This document shows positions 16,958-26,503 of a stretch of 64,000 nucleotides of DNA, piece after piece (the first letter of the stretch is position 1; every line of letters begins with the position of its first letter). The stretch covers positions 3,858,501-3,922,500 of the forward strand of contig NZ_VCBX02000001.1 in the NCBI RefSeq assembly GCF_005938745.2, read 5' to 3'. The notes under the pieces were generated by a model. It was not told the DNA's origin, ran no database searches, and saw only the letters and a list, made by a program, of their open reading frames with translations. Both the position numbers and the translations under genes were made by a program. This DNA comes from Rhodococcus sp. KBS0724. Lineage in GTDB: Bacteria > Actinomycetota > Actinomycetes > Mycobacteriales > Mycobacteriaceae.

Positions 16958-18528
16958 CGGTGTGCTCCTGTCAGCAACATGTCGTGTATTTCCATCTCGC
17001 CATCGGCACCGCGCTTGATACGGATGCTGCGGCGCTGCTCGGGATCGGTTTCCGGATAATCGGTGCGAGTGTGGCATCCACGACTCTCGGTACGGGCAGC
17101 GGCGAGCGCAACCAGTGCTTTCGCTGTCACCGTCAATGCCGCGTCCTCGAGTTCCGCAGCAGTCACTGCAAGGGTGAGTTCCGCATTCGCAAGGCCGATG
17201 CGCGCTGCTTCAAGTCCGGCGCCGTCGCGCACGACCGATGCGTGCGAGGTCATGATCGCCTGGACTCTCTCGCGCGGCAGTATCGGCAACGGCGCGCTCG
17301 CGACGTTGACAACCTCCGCGTGAACTTCACGTCGCTCCGCGGCGGCGATACCGGCCCGCTCCCCTATGACCAATCCTTCGAGAAGGCTGTTGGACGCAAG
17401 ACGATTGGCTCCGTGCAGACCGGTACGGGCAACTTCTCCCGCCGCATACAGTCCGGGAACTCCGGTACGTCCGTGCACGTCCGTCGCCACCCCACCGCAC
17501 GAATAGTGCGCGGCCGGAGCAACCGGAATCAGTTGCGTCCGAGGATCTATACCCGCTTCGAGGCACGAGGCGGTGATGTTCGGGAATCGAGTCGAGAACC
17601 CGTCGAGTTTTCGGGCGTCGAGGTAGACGTGATCGGTGCCGAGGTCACGCAGACGAGCGGCAATTGCCCGCGAGACAACGTCGCGGGGAGCCAGATCACC
17701 CAGAGGATGTACTCCGGCAGTAACCGAATCACCGTTGGTGTCAACAAGAATCGCACCCTCACCACGTACGGCCTCACTGATCAGCGGCCGCCGACCAAGG
17801 CCTCCGGGAGTGAACAGAACCGTCGGGTGAAACTGCACGAATTCGAGGTCGGCCACGGAGGCACCGGCAGTCAACGCCAACGCGATACCGTCGGCGGTGG
17901 CACCGGGCGGATTGGTGCTGCACGAATACAACTGGCCGAGACCACCCGTCGCGAGCAGAACCGCTGGAGCGTGGATAACGCCCAGGCCGTCCGGGGAAGA
18001 CACGACAAGCCCGCAGACACCACGGCGATTGGTGACAACCTGCATGGCAGCGGCACCGAACAGAACCGGCAGCCCAGCGGCATTGAGCGCCCGCTGCACT
18101 TCCGCGCCGGTGGCATCTCCACCCGCATGGATGATGCGCCTGGTGCTGTGGCCACCCTCGCGAGTCCGGGACACTTCGCCGTCACGCCCACGATCGAACA
18201 CCGCACCGAGCGCGGCCAGCGCAGCGACTGCCTCGTGTCCGGCCTCCACAACGGAGTACACCGCCGCTTCGTCGCACAGTCCGACACCCGCTTCGCACGT
18301 GTCGGCGACATGCGACTCCACCGAATCGGTGCTCAAGTCGCCTACGACGGCGATGCCGCCCTGCGCGTACTGCGTCGACGTGTCGGTCGGACCGCCCTTG
18401 CTGACAGTGAGTACCTTCAACCCGCGCATCGACGCGACGCGCGCGGCCGTGAGCCCCGCAACGCCGCCGCCGATCACAACCAGATCGGCGTGCGCCTCCC
18501 AGGCGTAACGCCCGGCAGGACTCGTCAC
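16954..18528 (-). CDS. nadB: L-aspartate oxidase
   Basis: A 524-residue FAD enzyme that oxidises L-aspartate to iminoaspartate, the substrate of NadA. The FAD loop [16 protein letters not shown] lies near residue 20, followed by [14 protein letters not shown], the succinate-dehydrogenase-like active-site region [23 protein letters not shown] and [22 protein letters not shown]. The C-terminal helical domain ends [14 protein letters not shown]. The start is GTG 18528, which overlaps the nadA stop as GTGA; sequence upstream of it in the same frame is antisense-like and Arg-rich. NadB and NadA work together in the cytoplasm because iminoaspartate is unstable. Confidence 0.97.
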   Translation of the reverse strand: MTSPAGRYAWEAHADLVVIGGGVAGLTAARVASMRGLKVLTVSKGGPTDTSTQYAQGGIAVVGDLSTDSVESHVADTCEAGVGLCDEAAVYSVVEAGHEAVAALAALGAVFDRGRDGEVSRTREGGHSTRRIIHAGGDATGAEVQRALNAAGLPVLFGAAAMQVVTNRRGVCGLVVSSPDGLGVIHAPAVLLATGGLGQLYSCSTNPPGATADGIALALTAGASVADLEFVQFHPTVLFTPGGLGRRPLISEAVRGEGAILVDTNGDSVTAGVHPLGDLAPRDVVSRAIAARLRDLGTDHVYLDARKLDGFSTRFPNITASCLEAGIDPRTQLIPVAPAAHYSCGGVATDVHGRTGVPGLYAAGEVARTGLHGANRLASNSLLEGLVIGERAGIAAAERREVHAEVVNVASAPLPILPRERVQAIMTSHASVVRDGAGLEAARIGLANAELTLAVTAAELEDAALTVTAKALVALAAARTESRGCHTRTDYPETDPEQRRSIRIKRGADGEMEIHDMLLTGAHR

Positions 18529-19562
18529 TCGCCGCCGCCCGGATTTCCGATCTCGATCATGCGCTGCACCGATTTCTGCGCTCGCTTGGCCATCTCGAGG
18601 TCGACGTGAACCTCGTCCTTGCCTTCGAGAAGGCAACGCAGCAATGCGGCCGGAGTGATCATCTTCATGTACGGGCACGACGCGCGGTCGTTCACCGCCT
18701 GGAAGTCGACATCCGGTGCGGCCTTACGCAACTGATGGAGCATGCCGATTTCCGTGGCGACCAGAACCTGCTTGCTCTTCGTGACACGGGCAGCGTCGAG
18801 CATGCCGCCGGTGGACAGGATCTTGACCTTGTCCGCCGGTACAGCACCTTCGCCCGCCAGGTACAGAGCAGAAGTGGCACAACCACATTCGGGGTGCACA
18901 AAAAGCTCGGCATCGGGGTGAGCCTTGGACTTCGCCGTCAATTCGTCGCCGTTGATGCCCGCATGAACGTGGCATTCACCGGCCCAGATCTGCATGTTGG
19001 TGCGGCCGGTGACGCGCTTGACGTGCGCTCCGAGGAACTGGTCCGGAAGGAAGAGAACTTCTCGGTCCGGATCGATGGAGTTGACCACGTCGACGGCATT
19101 GGACGACGTGCAGCAGATGTCCGTCAGGCCCTTGACCTCAGCCGTGGTGTTGACGTACGACACCACCAGGGCATTGGGGTTGTCGGCTTTCCACTCGCGA
19201 AGCTGCTCCGCGTTGATGGAATCAGCCAACGAGCAACCGGCGCGCTCGTCCGGAATCAGCACCGTCTTGGACGGCGAGAGGATCTTGGCGGTTTCGGCCA
19301 TGAAGTGGACGCCGCAGAACACGATGGTGTCTTCGGGGGCCTCTGCCGCGATGCGCGAGAGGGCAAGAGAGTCGCCGACATGATCGGCGACATCCTGAAT
19401 AGCAGGAAGCTGGTAGTTGTGCGCCAGAATCGTGGCACCGCGTGCGCGAGCCAGACGCTTGACCTCGGCAGCCCACTCGGGCGTCGCTTCGACACCTGCG
19501 TATCCGCCGGGGCCGTCGTGAATCTGCGAGGTCGATCCCTCCCACAACGTCGTGGTCGTCAT
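18525..19562 (-). CDS. nadA: Quinolinate synthase A (Fe-S)
   Basis: A 345-residue 4Fe-4S enzyme that condenses iminoaspartate with dihydroxyacetone phosphate to quinolinate. Motifs: [35 protein letters not shown] (first cluster Cys), [40 protein letters not shown] (second) and [12 protein letters not shown] (third). ATG 19562 is preceded by AAGGAGAACGCC, an excellent ribosome site. First gene of nadABC, with 4-nt overlaps at each junction, divergent from the NrtR regulator with a perfect palindrome between them. Confidence 0.97.
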   Translation of the reverse strand: MTTTTLWEGSTSQIHDGPGGYAGVEATPEWAAEVKRLARARGATILAHNYQLPAIQDVADHVGDSLALSRIAAEAPEDTIVFCGVHFMAETAKILSPSKTVLIPDERAGCSLADSINAEQLREWKADNPNALVVSYVNTTAEVKGLTDICCTSSNAVDVVNSIDPDREVLFLPDQFLGAHVKRVTGRTNMQIWAGECHVHAGINGDELTAKSKAHPDAELFVHPECGCATSALYLAGEGAVPADKVKILSTGGMLDAARVTKSKQVLVATEIGMLHQLRKAAPDVDFQAVNDRASCPYMKMITPAALLRCLLEGKDEVHVDLEMAKRAQKSVQRMIEIGNPGGGE

Positions 19563-19641
19563 GGCGTTCTCCTTCACCGTGAACCCAGGCTCATCACCCA
19601 GTTCAAATCCGAACGGGCTGGCCCGGATTTCCGTATTCGAG

Positions 19642-19664
19642 GTTTTCGACTTAGGATCGAAAAC
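19642..19664. promoter_or_regulatory. Perfect palindrome between nadA and nrtR: likely NrtR operator
   Basis: GTTTTCGA (19642-19649) and TCGAAAAC (19657-19664) are perfect 8-bp arms with a 7-nt spacer. The palindrome ends at the base before the nrtR GTG start and is about 80 bp upstream of nadA. The length and position suit an autoregulating NrtR dimer that also controls nadABC. Confidence 0.75.
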
Positions 19665-20393
19665 GTGCCCAATAGTAACACCACCCACGAAGTGCTCACA
19701 GCGGTGTTCCAGGTTCGCGCCTTCCCGACCGACATCACCGCAGGTGACGGCGCTCACAGGGCCGATGGTCATGAAGAACTGGCCGTCCTGCTGTGGCAGC
19801 GCGCGCTCAATCCCCAGAAGGGCACATGGTCTCTGCCCGGCGGCACCCTGCGTGATGACGAAGACCTCACCACGTCGGCGCGCAGACTCCTCGCGGAGAA
19901 GGTCGATCTGCGCAAGATCGCACACCTCGAACAACTATCCGTCTTCAGCGATCCGCATCGCGTTCCAGGTTCGCGCCGAATCGCGTCGACCTTCCTCGGG
20001 CTTGTCCCCCTCAGTGCAGATCCGCAACTTCCACCGGACACCGCCTGGCACCCGGTTTCGAATCTGCCGGAGATGTCCTTCGACCACGGCACCGTCGTTC
20101 GGCACGCCCGCAATCGACTGGCCGCCAAGCTCTCGTACACGAACATCGGCTTCGGCCTGGCACCTGACGAGTTCGCTATGTCAACCTTGCGCGAAATCTA
20201 TTGCGCCGCACTCGGTTACCAGGTAGATGCAACCAACCTCCATCGAGTCCTGTGCCGTCGCGGCGTGCTCACGGCGACCGGCAACACAGCACCGTCCGGG
20301 AAGTCGGGCGGGCGCCCACCCGCTCTCTACCGCTTCACCGACTCCACACTGCGCGTGACAGACGAGTTTGCGGCGCTACGACCACCCAGTTGA
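19665..20393 (+). CDS. nrtR: NrtR-type Nudix-related transcriptional regulator of NAD synthesis
   Basis: A 242-residue protein with an N-terminal Nudix-like domain and a C-terminal winged helix. The Nudix box is degenerate: after [12 protein letters not shown] the positions usually REUxEE read RLLAEK, so hydrolysis is unlikely and ligand sensing (ADP-ribose in characterised NrtR) is expected. The C-terminal half has [23 protein letters not shown] and [16 protein letters not shown], the DNA-binding part. The start is GTG 19665; a much longer open frame upstream is only antisense to nadA. Its position beside nadABC equals the mycobacterial Rv1593c locus. Confidence 0.9.
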   Translation: MPNSNTTHEVLTAVFQVRAFPTDITAGDGAHRADGHEELAVLLWQRALNPQKGTWSLPGGTLRDDEDLTTSARRLLAEKVDLRKIAHLEQLSVFSDPHRVPGSRRIASTFLGLVPLSADPQLPPDTAWHPVSNLPEMSFDHGTVVRHARNRLAAKLSYTNIGFGLAPDEFAMSTLREIYCAALGYQVDATNLHRVLCRRGVLTATGNTAPSGKSGGRPPALYRFTDSTLRVTDEFAALRPPS

Positions 20394-20408
20394 CTGCGAA
20401 TGTTGCTG

Positions 20409-20741
20409 TCAGGCAACGGCATCGATGCTCTCCCGCCCGTGCCAGACCGACGCGACCACTCCCGTCGGATCGACGATCCTGTTGATCGTGCCGAAACGCG
20501 CCGTCACCCGATCGAGGATTCGATCCGCCTGCCACCGATCCGTCGGATCCGCGACAACCGCGAAGAACCGATGAGCCGGCTTGCCCGCCATGATCCGAAC
20601 CAGCTCGGTGACGCTCCGAGCTGTCACAGCCACATTCCATCCCGCAGCGAGAAACTCCGCAGCAACGCGTGTCCCGTGATCGCGGCCGATATCGGTCACC
20701 AGCACCACTCCCCGATCGGGATCAATTGTGTGAGCACTCAT
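20409..20741 (-). CDS. Mini SDR-like protein (Rossmann half only)
   Basis: A 110-residue protein resembling only the first half of a short-chain dehydrogenase. GVVLVTDIGRDHGTRVAAEFLAAGWNVAVTAR follows the dinucleotide-binding pattern, but the glycine-rich TGxxxGxG is altered to TDIGRDHG. The second half, with the catalytic Ser-Tyr-Lys, is absent, because the gene stops after a helix (RESIDAVA). ATG 20741 has AAGGAGATACCGCA upstream, a good ribosome site, so it is probably translated. It is convergent with nrtR, 15 nt apart. It may be a degenerate gene or a small nucleotide-binding protein; function unknown. Confidence 0.75.
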   Translation of the reverse strand: MSAHTIDPDRGVVLVTDIGRDHGTRVAAEFLAAGWNVAVTARSVTELVRIMAGKPAHRFFAVVADPTDRWQADRILDRVTARFGTINRIVDPTGVVASVWHGRESIDAVA

Positions 20742-20868
20742 TGCGGTATCTCCTTCGAGGAATCAATCACTGTGACTCCTATGTAAGTCCGCAATCTTGT
20801 GCTGCCGTTGTGCTCATTCTGTGAGAACTCTGGGGATTCGGCCTAGCTACGAGATCCACGGTTCACCG

Positions 20869-22242
20869 TCACCAACCGGGAGCAGCCTGCACCGTTCCAC
20901 CGGCAATCGCCGCAACCAACTGTGCGTGATCGCGTTCGTTCTGATCGGCGTACCGGCGCGCGAACTTCGCCAACGCCAGCACGGCTTTGTCCGACTGACC
21001 GAGATAGTCGGAAATCGCGCTCGCGTCGCCGCTCCGCGCGTGCGCGCGGGCCAGCACTTCCCCACACGCACTTGCGAATTCGGCGAGGTACGGCCCGATG
21101 GTGGCGCCGTCCGGAATGACCTTCATGTCGCGGAATTGTCGGACGTAGAAATCCATGCCGTCAACAGTGGTCCAACCGACGAACATGTCAGTCGCACTCT
21201 GAAGCATGCGTTGTCCCTGGACAACTCGCTCACCGTAGTTGGAGTACCTACTCGGTTCGGCGTATGTCTCGTACACCGACGGCCCGGCCTGTTTGATCTG
21301 AAGGAAAAACGGATCGCCGGTCCGACGCTCTTCGAGAAGCGCAAGATAGACACGCATCCCGACGCTCCCGACCCCCACCACTTGCCGCACCACGTCCGAT
21401 GCCCGGTAACGCGAGAGCAAGCTCCAAATATGGTCCGGCACCGATGTGCTGTAACCGGCCACGACTTCGGTGACAAGTTCGACCTGATTGTCACCGACGT
21501 GCGTGCGGAACGGTGGCTCCTCACGGATGCGTCTGCGCCCGTCGACCATCTCCGTGAGCTTGCGCGATGCGCCCCTGCTGGTTCGGCGCTGGGCTTTGGT
21601 CTCGATCATCTTCCCGGCGCGCATGGCAGTGTCCGGCGTGAAGTAGCCCAGCAGACGGTCGACGTCGATGCAGTCGTACCAGATGTCGATTTCGGGGGTT
21701 GCAGCATAGGACTCGATCTTGTCCCGGTAGGCCCGCATCGCTGCCACCGTCGCCGCAGCTGCGCGGTCCTCGGTCACTCCGTTCTCACGGGCGAGGACAA
21801 AAATACTTGCCGCAAGCCTTTTGACATCCCACTCGAACGGCCCTGGAAGAGTTTCGTCGAAATCACGAAGATCGAAGGACAAGTTGCGTTCCGGGGTCGC
21901 CCAGAGCCCGAAGTTCAGCACGTGGGCATCTCCGCACAACTGCACCCCGATGCCGGTGTTCGGCGCCGATCCGAGATCCGCTGCCATGACCGCGGCCGCG
22001 CCCCGGAAGTACGTCCACGGCGATGCCGCCATCCGGCCATGCCGAATCGGTAGCAAATCCTGAGCCCGAATCGTGTTCTGCGCCAGTATTGTTGCCAGCG
22101 AATCGTGGCCCCGCTCAGCGTGGTTCCACTCTGCTAATTGTGAACGGGTCACAACCTTGCGGGCAGACTTACCACGCAGCAGCACCTCGGGGGTGGTTAC
22201 CGTGGCGCGCGGGCGGGCGATATCAGCTTCGAATACATGCAC
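20869..22242 (-). CDS. DUF2252 family protein
   Basis: About 457 residues. It shows the DUF2252 hallmarks: RHGRMAASPWTYFRGAAAVMAADL near residue 70, then VQLCGDAHVLNFGLWATPERNLSFDLRDFDETLPGPFEWDVKRLA, a segment that resembles the catalytic region of phosphotransferases (GDxHxxNF and DFD), and later a C-terminal helical part. The family is widespread in actinobacteria and not biochemically defined. The start is uncertain: GTG 22242 or an upstream TTG. It stands alone between the mini-SDR and the DUF2567 gene in the same orientation. Confidence 0.88.
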   Translation of the reverse strand: MHVFEADIARPRATVTTPEVLLRGKSARKVVTRSQLAEWNHAERGHDSLATILAQNTIRAQDLLPIRHGRMAASPWTYFRGAAAVMAADLGSAPNTGIGVQLCGDAHVLNFGLWATPERNLSFDLRDFDETLPGPFEWDVKRLAASIFVLARENGVTEDRAAAATVAAMRAYRDKIESYAATPEIDIWYDCIDVDRLLGYFTPDTAMRAGKMIETKAQRRTSRGASRKLTEMVDGRRRIREEPPFRTHVGDNQVELVTEVVAGYSTSVPDHIWSLLSRYRASDVVRQVVGVGSVGMRVYLALLEERRTGDPFFLQIKQAGPSVYETYAEPSRYSNYGERVVQGQRMLQSATDMFVGWTTVDGMDFYVRQFRDMKVIPDGATIGPYLAEFASACGEVLARAHARSGDASAISDYLGQSDKAVLALAKFARRYADQNERDHAQLVAAIAGGTVQAAPGW

Positions 22243-22292
22243 GCGCTGAGTATGAACGAAAACGGACAATTAGGCGTCCGCTAGAACAATCC

Positions 22293-22862
22293 TCAGGATA
22301 ATTCCTGTGTCGTGGGTTCCGACAGAGCATCCGCCTCGGCCTCTGCGTCATCCGCATGATCAGCCACCCCGAGGTCGTCGTACGGACTCAGTGCCACGAG
22401 GATCAAGGTCATGATGCACGCCGCCAACGGCTGAACGATCAACACCAGCAACGTGCCGATCCCGGGCGCCCGGGCGATGATCTCCCCCACTGCCGGATTG
22501 TCGACGGCCGGAAAACGCAGCTTCGCGACGCCGGTACCCACCGCTGCCATCAGTGCAGTACCGAGCGCCGAACCTACGATCAACCCGCCGAGCGCATACG
22601 GGCCTCGACTGAGTCTCGCGAGCCACGCCGCGACGCCCGTGAGAACACCGAGAATCACGGCAAGAAGAACAAAGATCGCAACCGCATCGAACTGATGAAG
22701 ACTCTCCCCGGTCAGCGCAATTCCGCGGCCCTCGGAGACAACCAACAGGTGCTCGGCCGGTGCCAGGAATGCCCACAGCACTCCGACCAGTGCGCTGACC
22801 GCCGCGCTCGAGCAACCGATGAGAAGTGCAGTGCGTAGTCGAGTCCGCCGAAGAGAAATCAC
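22293..22862 (-). CDS. DUF2567-like membrane protein (Rv1591-type)
   Basis: A 189-residue protein with about four membrane segments separated by a periplasmic loop (LLVVSEGRGIALTGESLHQFDA) and an acidic C-terminal tail. The pattern and the position near bioB correspond to the mycobacterial Rv1591 family (DUF2567). The function is unknown; the location beside bioB is conserved, which could mean a link to biotin handling or simply synteny. ATG 22862. It is divergent from the TDT-family carrier. Confidence 0.75.
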   Translation of the reverse strand: MISLRRTRLRTALLIGCSSAAVSALVGVLWAFLAPAEHLLVVSEGRGIALTGESLHQFDAVAIFVLLAVILGVLTGVAAWLARLSRGPYALGGLIVGSALGTALMAAVGTGVAKLRFPAVDNPAVGEIIARAPGIGTLLVLIVQPLAACIMTLILVALSPYDDLGVADHADDAEAEADALSEPTTQELS

Positions 22863-22986
22863 ACTGTGTGACGCTACCTTCCCTCATCCCGGAGCCGAGA
22901 ATCTCTCCGGAACCATGGCGTTCACCGCTACGCTGACCTGACGGACCAGGGTCCGCCGTTATTTGCGTCGCGAGCGAGGAGCAATC

Positions 22987-24153
22987 GTGGTTGCAGCGCA
23001 CCAGCCGTGGTTGCTCTCGTCTCTGCAATCGCCTGGACAGATTCTCGGCAATCTCGGGCCCAATTGGTTCGCGTCCGTCATGGGCACCGGAATTGTAGCG
23101 ATCGCAGCCACAACACTCCCTGTTCAAGTTCGGGGCCAACACGTGTTTGCACTGGCGATGTGGGCGCTCGCCTCGATCTTGCTCGTGGTACTCGTGGTCG
23201 CTGTGCTGGCGCACTGGGTACGCCATCCGACGGTGGCTCGCAGCCACGCCCACAACCCGCAGATGGCACATTTCTACGGCGCTGCGCCGATGGCATTCCT
23301 TACGGTGGGAGCCGGAGCGCTGCTCATCGGACACACGCTCATCGGGGAACGCGCCGCAGTGGTGCTCGACGCATCGCTGTGGACGGTGGGAACGGTCGGT
23401 GGACTGTTCACCGCCATGACCATCCCGTACCTCATGTTCACCCAATACAAGGTCGAAGCGGATGCGGCCTTCGGCGGGTGGCTGATGCCAGTCGTACCGC
23501 CCATGGTCTCCGCGGCCACCGGCGCGCTGCTCATCCCTCACATGCCGCCAGGCATCGGACGCACAACAATGCTCTACGGCTGTTATGCCATGTTCGGCCT
23601 CTCGTTGTTCGCGTCGTTCATCATCATCACGATGGTCTGGAGTCGCCTCGCGCACTTCGGTACGTCCGGAACCGCCCGCGTGCCGACTCTGTGGATCGTC
23701 CTGGGTCCGCTGGGCCAGTCCATCACCGCAGTCGGCGTCCTCGGAACAAATGCGCATCTTGCCGTTTCACCTCAATTGGCTTCCGGCATGGGAATCTTCG
23801 CGATCTTGTTCGGAGTTCCCGTCTGGGGATTCGCGGTGTTGTGGATCGGATTGGCCACAGCGCTCACAGTCCGGACCGCACGGCAGGGAATGCCGTTTGC
23901 CCTGACGTGGTGGAGTTTGACTTTTCCTGTCGGAACTTTTGTCACCGGCACAACACAATTGGCCATTCATACTGAATTGCCGGCCTTCCGATACGCCGCT
24001 GCTATCGCGTACATCGGACTGTTGGCCACGTGGTGCCTGGTGGCAGTCCGAACTGCCCGCGGCAGCCTTCGCGGAAATCTGTTCCTGCCGCCTCCGACCA
24101 CCGGGGCGATCAAAGCACACAAATTCCCGCCGGTGACAACGCCTCCGATGTGA
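22987..24153 (+). CDS. TDT family transporter (tellurite-resistance/dicarboxylate type)
   Basis: A 388-residue carrier with about ten membrane segments. NLGPNWFASVMGTGIVAIAA at the start, MAHFYGAAPMAFLTVGAGALL and WLMPVVPPMVSAATGALLIPHMP are typical of the TDT (TehA/Mae1) family, which carries C4-dicarboxylates, sulfite or related anions. A conserved histidine/arginine-bearing segment follows the GPLGQS motif. The start GTG 22987 has GAGGAGCAATC upstream; an earlier in-frame TTG at 22963 lacks one. It is convergent with bsaP (15-bp gap). Substrate unknown. Confidence 0.88.
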   Translation: MVAAHQPWLLSSLQSPGQILGNLGPNWFASVMGTGIVAIAATTLPVQVRGQHVFALAMWALASILLVVLVVAVLAHWVRHPTVARSHAHNPQMAHFYGAAPMAFLTVGAGALLIGHTLIGERAAVVLDASLWTVGTVGGLFTAMTIPYLMFTQYKVEADAAFGGWLMPVVPPMVSAATGALLIPHMPPGIGRTTMLYGCYAMFGLSLFASFIIITMVWSRLAHFGTSGTARVPTLWIVLGPLGQSITAVGVLGTNAHLAVSPQLASGMGIFAILFGVPVWGFAVLWIGLATALTVRTARQGMPFALTWWSLTFPVGTFVTGTTQLAIHTELPAFRYAAAIAYIGLLATWCLVAVRTARGSLRGNLFLPPPTTGAIKAHKFPPVTTPPM

Positions 24154-24168
24154 GTGCGACGATAACCG

Positions 24169-24393
24169 CTACCGAAGCTTTGCGTCGATCGAGTCGACCA
24201 CCCCGTGACGTGAGCATTGTGCCCACCAACCGTCAGGACTGATCTGCACGATCATTCGTCGACCGCAATGCTCGCAGAACCGGGGTGGTTCGAGTCCCAA
24301 CGACGCAGCGGCCGGCGTCAGATCTTCGACACCCCCGACAAGTCGACGCCCGGTGTACGGGTTGTACCGCTCGTTCGTGGCGGACTCGGTCAC
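24169..24393 (-). CDS. bsaP: Biotin synthase auxiliary protein (Rv1590-like)
   Basis: A 74-residue protein with Cys40, Cys43 and Cys60 in [10 protein letters not shown]...WAQCSRHG, arranged like an Fe-S or metal site. It matches the mycobacterial Rv1590 family, reported as an auxiliary factor needed by mycobacterial BioB to convert dethiobiotin to biotin. Its ATG (24393) overlaps the bioB stop by 4 nt, so translation is coupled and the two proteins are made together, which supports the assignment. The N-terminal half ([11 protein letters not shown]) is conserved in actinobacteria. It is the last gene of this unit and convergent with the TDT carrier. Confidence 0.88.
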   Translation of the reverse strand: MTESATNERYNPYTGRRLVGGVEDLTPAAASLGLEPPRFCEHCGRRMIVQISPDGWWAQCSRHGVVDSIDAKLR

Positions 24394-25418
24394 AGCGTGT
24401 CGTTGAGGGCTTTGATCGGCATCTGCAGATCGATGAGCAAATCAAGATCACTTTCGGCCGGACGGCCGAGCGTCGTGAGGTAGTTGCCGACAATCACGGC
24501 ATTGATGCCGCCGAGAATGCCCTGCTTGGCGCCAAGATCTCCAAGGGTGATCTCACGCCCACCGGCAAACCGCAGGATAGTGCGCGGCAACGCGAGGCGG
24601 AATGCCGCCACCGACTTCAGAGCCTCGCTCGCGGGCAGCACCTCGAGGTCGCCGAAGGGCGTACCTGGACGAGGATTGAGGAAGTTGAGCGGAACCTCGT
24701 CCGGTTCGAGTTCAGCAAGGTTCGCGGCAAATTCCGCTCGCTGCTCCAGCGTCTCGCCCATTCCCAGAATTCCGCCGCAGCACACTTCCATGCCGGCTTC
24801 GCGAACCATGCGCAGCGTGTTCCACCGCTCGTCCCACGTGTGTGTGGTGACCACGTTCGGGAAATGCGACTTCGACGTTTCCAGGTTGTGGTTGTAGCGG
24901 TGGACGCCCATCGCGGCGAGTTGATCAACCTGCTCTTGCGTCAGCATGCCGAGCGAGCAGGCGATCTGGATGTCGACCTCATTGCGGATCGCTTCGATTC
25001 CGGCCGCGACCTGGGCCAACAACTTCGCGTCTGGGCCACGGACGGCGGCAACGATGCAGAACTCCGTCGCGCCCGATTTTGCGGTCTGCTTCGCAGCTTC
25101 GACGAGGCTGGGGATATCGAGCCACGCCGCCCGTACGGGAGATTGGAAAAGCCCCGACTGCGAGCAGAAATGGCAGTCCTCGGGGCACCCGCCGGTCTTG
25201 AGGCTGATGATGCCTTCGACCTCGACTTCCGGTCCACACCATTTCATACGCACATCGTGGGCGAGAGCCAGCAGGTCCTCTAGGCGTTCGTCGCCCAGTC
25301 GAAGCACGTCGAGCACCTGGCTTTCGCTCAGGCCTTCGCCGCGTTCGAGAACCTGCTCGCGGGCGTGGTCGAGGATGTCGATCGTAGCGGGGGCCGTGCT
25401 TACCGAGGTCGGAGTCAC
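24390..25418 (-). CDS. bioB: Biotin synthase (radical SAM)
   Basis: A 342-residue radical-SAM enzyme that inserts sulfur into dethiobiotin. The radical-SAM cluster motif is [16 protein letters not shown] (CxxxCxxC). Other segments expected of BioB are [38 protein letters not shown] and [11 protein letters not shown]. The start chosen is GTG 25418, preceded by GAAGGAGACGTCCCG; a longer frame starting at 25460 runs into the operator region. Two BioQ-type boxes lie 29-57 nt upstream of the GTG. It is followed by bsaP with a 4-nt overlap and is divergent from the TetR gene bioQ. Confidence 0.97.
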   Translation of the reverse strand: MTPTSVSTAPATIDILDHAREQVLERGEGLSESQVLDVLRLGDERLEDLLALAHDVRMKWCGPEVEVEGIISLKTGGCPEDCHFCSQSGLFQSPVRAAWLDIPSLVEAAKQTAKSGATEFCIVAAVRGPDAKLLAQVAAGIEAIRNEVDIQIACSLGMLTQEQVDQLAAMGVHRYNHNLETSKSHFPNVVTTHTWDERWNTLRMVREAGMEVCCGGILGMGETLEQRAEFAANLAELEPDEVPLNFLNPRPGTPFGDLEVLPASEALKSVAAFRLALPRTILRFAGGREITLGDLGAKQGILGGINAVIVGNYLTTLGRPAESDLDLLIDLQMPIKALNDTL

Positions 25419-25446
25419 CGGGACGTCTCCTTCAAGACTGGAAAAT

Positions 25447-25475
25447 TGAACACCGTACAAGTTGAACGGTGTTCA
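25447..25475. promoter_or_regulatory. Two BioQ-type operator boxes in the bioB-bioQ intergenic region
   Basis: TGAACACCGTACA (25447-25459) and TGAACGGTGTTCA (25463-25475) both fit the mycobacterial BioQ pattern TGAAC-N3-GT(T/A)CA; the second is a perfect palindrome. They are 16 bp apart centre to centre, and together also form a larger 10-bp inverted repeat (TGAACACCGT / ACGGTGTTCA). They lie between the divergent bioB and bioQ starts. Confidence 0.82.
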
Positions 25476-25558
25476 CGTTAGAGACGAGGTGGAATACTGT
25501 CAAAGGCAAGCTCTGATGAGGCCGACAGTTACATCCACAGAAAACTAGGGGCAAACAC

Positions 25559-26197
25559 GTGCAGTTGAGACGCGGAGACGTTCTGGACGGCGCTATGGCG
25601 ATCCTTGACGAATTCGGCTTGGCCGACCTCACGATGCGCAGACTTGCCACGTCCCTCGGCGTTCAACCTGGCGCCCTGTACTGGCATTTCCCGAACAAGC
25701 AGACTTTGCTCGGCGCAGTGGTCGACAAAATCCTCGAGGGTGTCGACGCCCCGATCGATGCCGACAGCTGGGAAGAATCCTATTCCGAACTGGCACACAG
25801 ACTTCGGGCCGCGCTGCTCGCACACCGCGATGGCGCGGAGTTGGTGAGTGCCACCTTCGCATCACGGATGACGACAAGTGCGGTGCGTGAGAACTTCGTG
25901 ACGGCCGGTCTCACCTCAGGACTGTCGCGCGAACACGCCGAACTCGCAGCCTACGCAGTTCTGTACTACGTCCTCGGGCATACCGTCGACGAACAGTCTC
26001 GCGCCCAAATGGAAGAATTCGGCGCCCTGACCAGGGCGCCCATCTCCCCCGATGCCCCGGAGATCATCGGCGGCGGATCCGACGACGATCTCCTCGCGGG
26101 CGATCCCACCGTCCGTTTCCAGTTCGGCCTCGACCTGTTCATCGACGGAATACGCGCACGATTGGCGAACCCGCACGCTGCGCTACGCAATTCCTGA
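25559..26197 (+). CDS. bioQ: TetR family biotin regulator (BioQ-like)
   Basis: A 212-residue TetR repressor. The helix-turn-helix is in LDEFGLADLTMRRLATSLGVQPGALYWHFPNKQTLLGAVVDKIL, and the rest is a ligand/dimerisation domain ending in FGLDLFIDGIRARLA. It is divergent from bioB, and the gap holds two boxes of the BioQ type; mycobacterial and corynebacterial BioQ is a TetR protein encoded beside bioB. That context, not the ligand domain, is the basis of the name. Start GTG 25559. The 3' end overlaps the convergent azlD gene by 15 nt. Confidence 0.85.
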   Translation: MQLRRGDVLDGAMAILDEFGLADLTMRRLATSLGVQPGALYWHFPNKQTLLGAVVDKILEGVDAPIDADSWEESYSELAHRLRAALLAHRDGAELVSATFASRMTTSAVRENFVTAGLTSGLSREHAELAAYAVLYYVLGHTVDEQSRAQMEEFGALTRAPISPDAPEIIGGGSDDDLLAGDPTVRFQFGLDLFIDGIRARLANPHAALRNS

Positions 26198-26503
26198 CAG
26201 TCGCAACAGTGCGGTTACGCCCGCCGCTACGAGAACCACGGCAACCAGTGGCGCTTTGAACCACGCCGCAATAGCGCCGACGCTCACGCCGATGACGCGT
26301 GCGAGCCCACCAAAATCGTTGCCGTCGAATAGCGTCGACGTGAGCGCAACGGCAACCAGGAGACATACGACGGCGCGGTCGAGAGATGCGAGCGCAACCG
26401 CAGACAGCGCAACCCGAGCCCGTAGCAGGACTCCACTGACCCGTAACGCGTAAGTGCCACAGGCAAATACAACGATCGCAACACTCACGCCCAGCGTGCT
26501 CAC
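26183..26503 (-). CDS. AzlD family small branched-chain amino-acid export subunit
   Basis: A 106-residue membrane protein with three to four hydrophobic segments. RVSGVLLRARVALSAVALASLDRAVVCLLVAVAL is the AzlD pattern. AzlD partners the larger AzlC to form an exporter of branched-chain amino acids or related compounds. Its start overlaps the azlC stop by 4 nt. The 3' end overlaps the convergent bioQ gene by 15 nt. Confidence 0.85.
   Translation of the reverse strand: MSTLGVSVAIVVFACGTYALRVSGVLLRARVALSAVALASLDRAVVCLLVAVALTSTLFDGNDFGGLARVIGVSVGAIAAWFKAPLVAVVLVAAGVTALLRLSGIA

Noticed and set aside
16960..18609. A 549-codon plus-strand frame opposite nadB
   Set aside because: Mirror image of nadB codon structure; no domain and no start signal.
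18606..19664. A very long plus-strand open frame running through nadA into nrtR
   Set aside because: Only the part from GTG 19665 has NrtR features; the rest is antisense to nadA.
22360..23757. A 465-codon minus-strand frame across the DUF2567-TDT divergent promoter
   Set aside because: It is antisense to the TDT carrier, out of frame in the DUF2567 gene, and Arg/His-rich without motifs.
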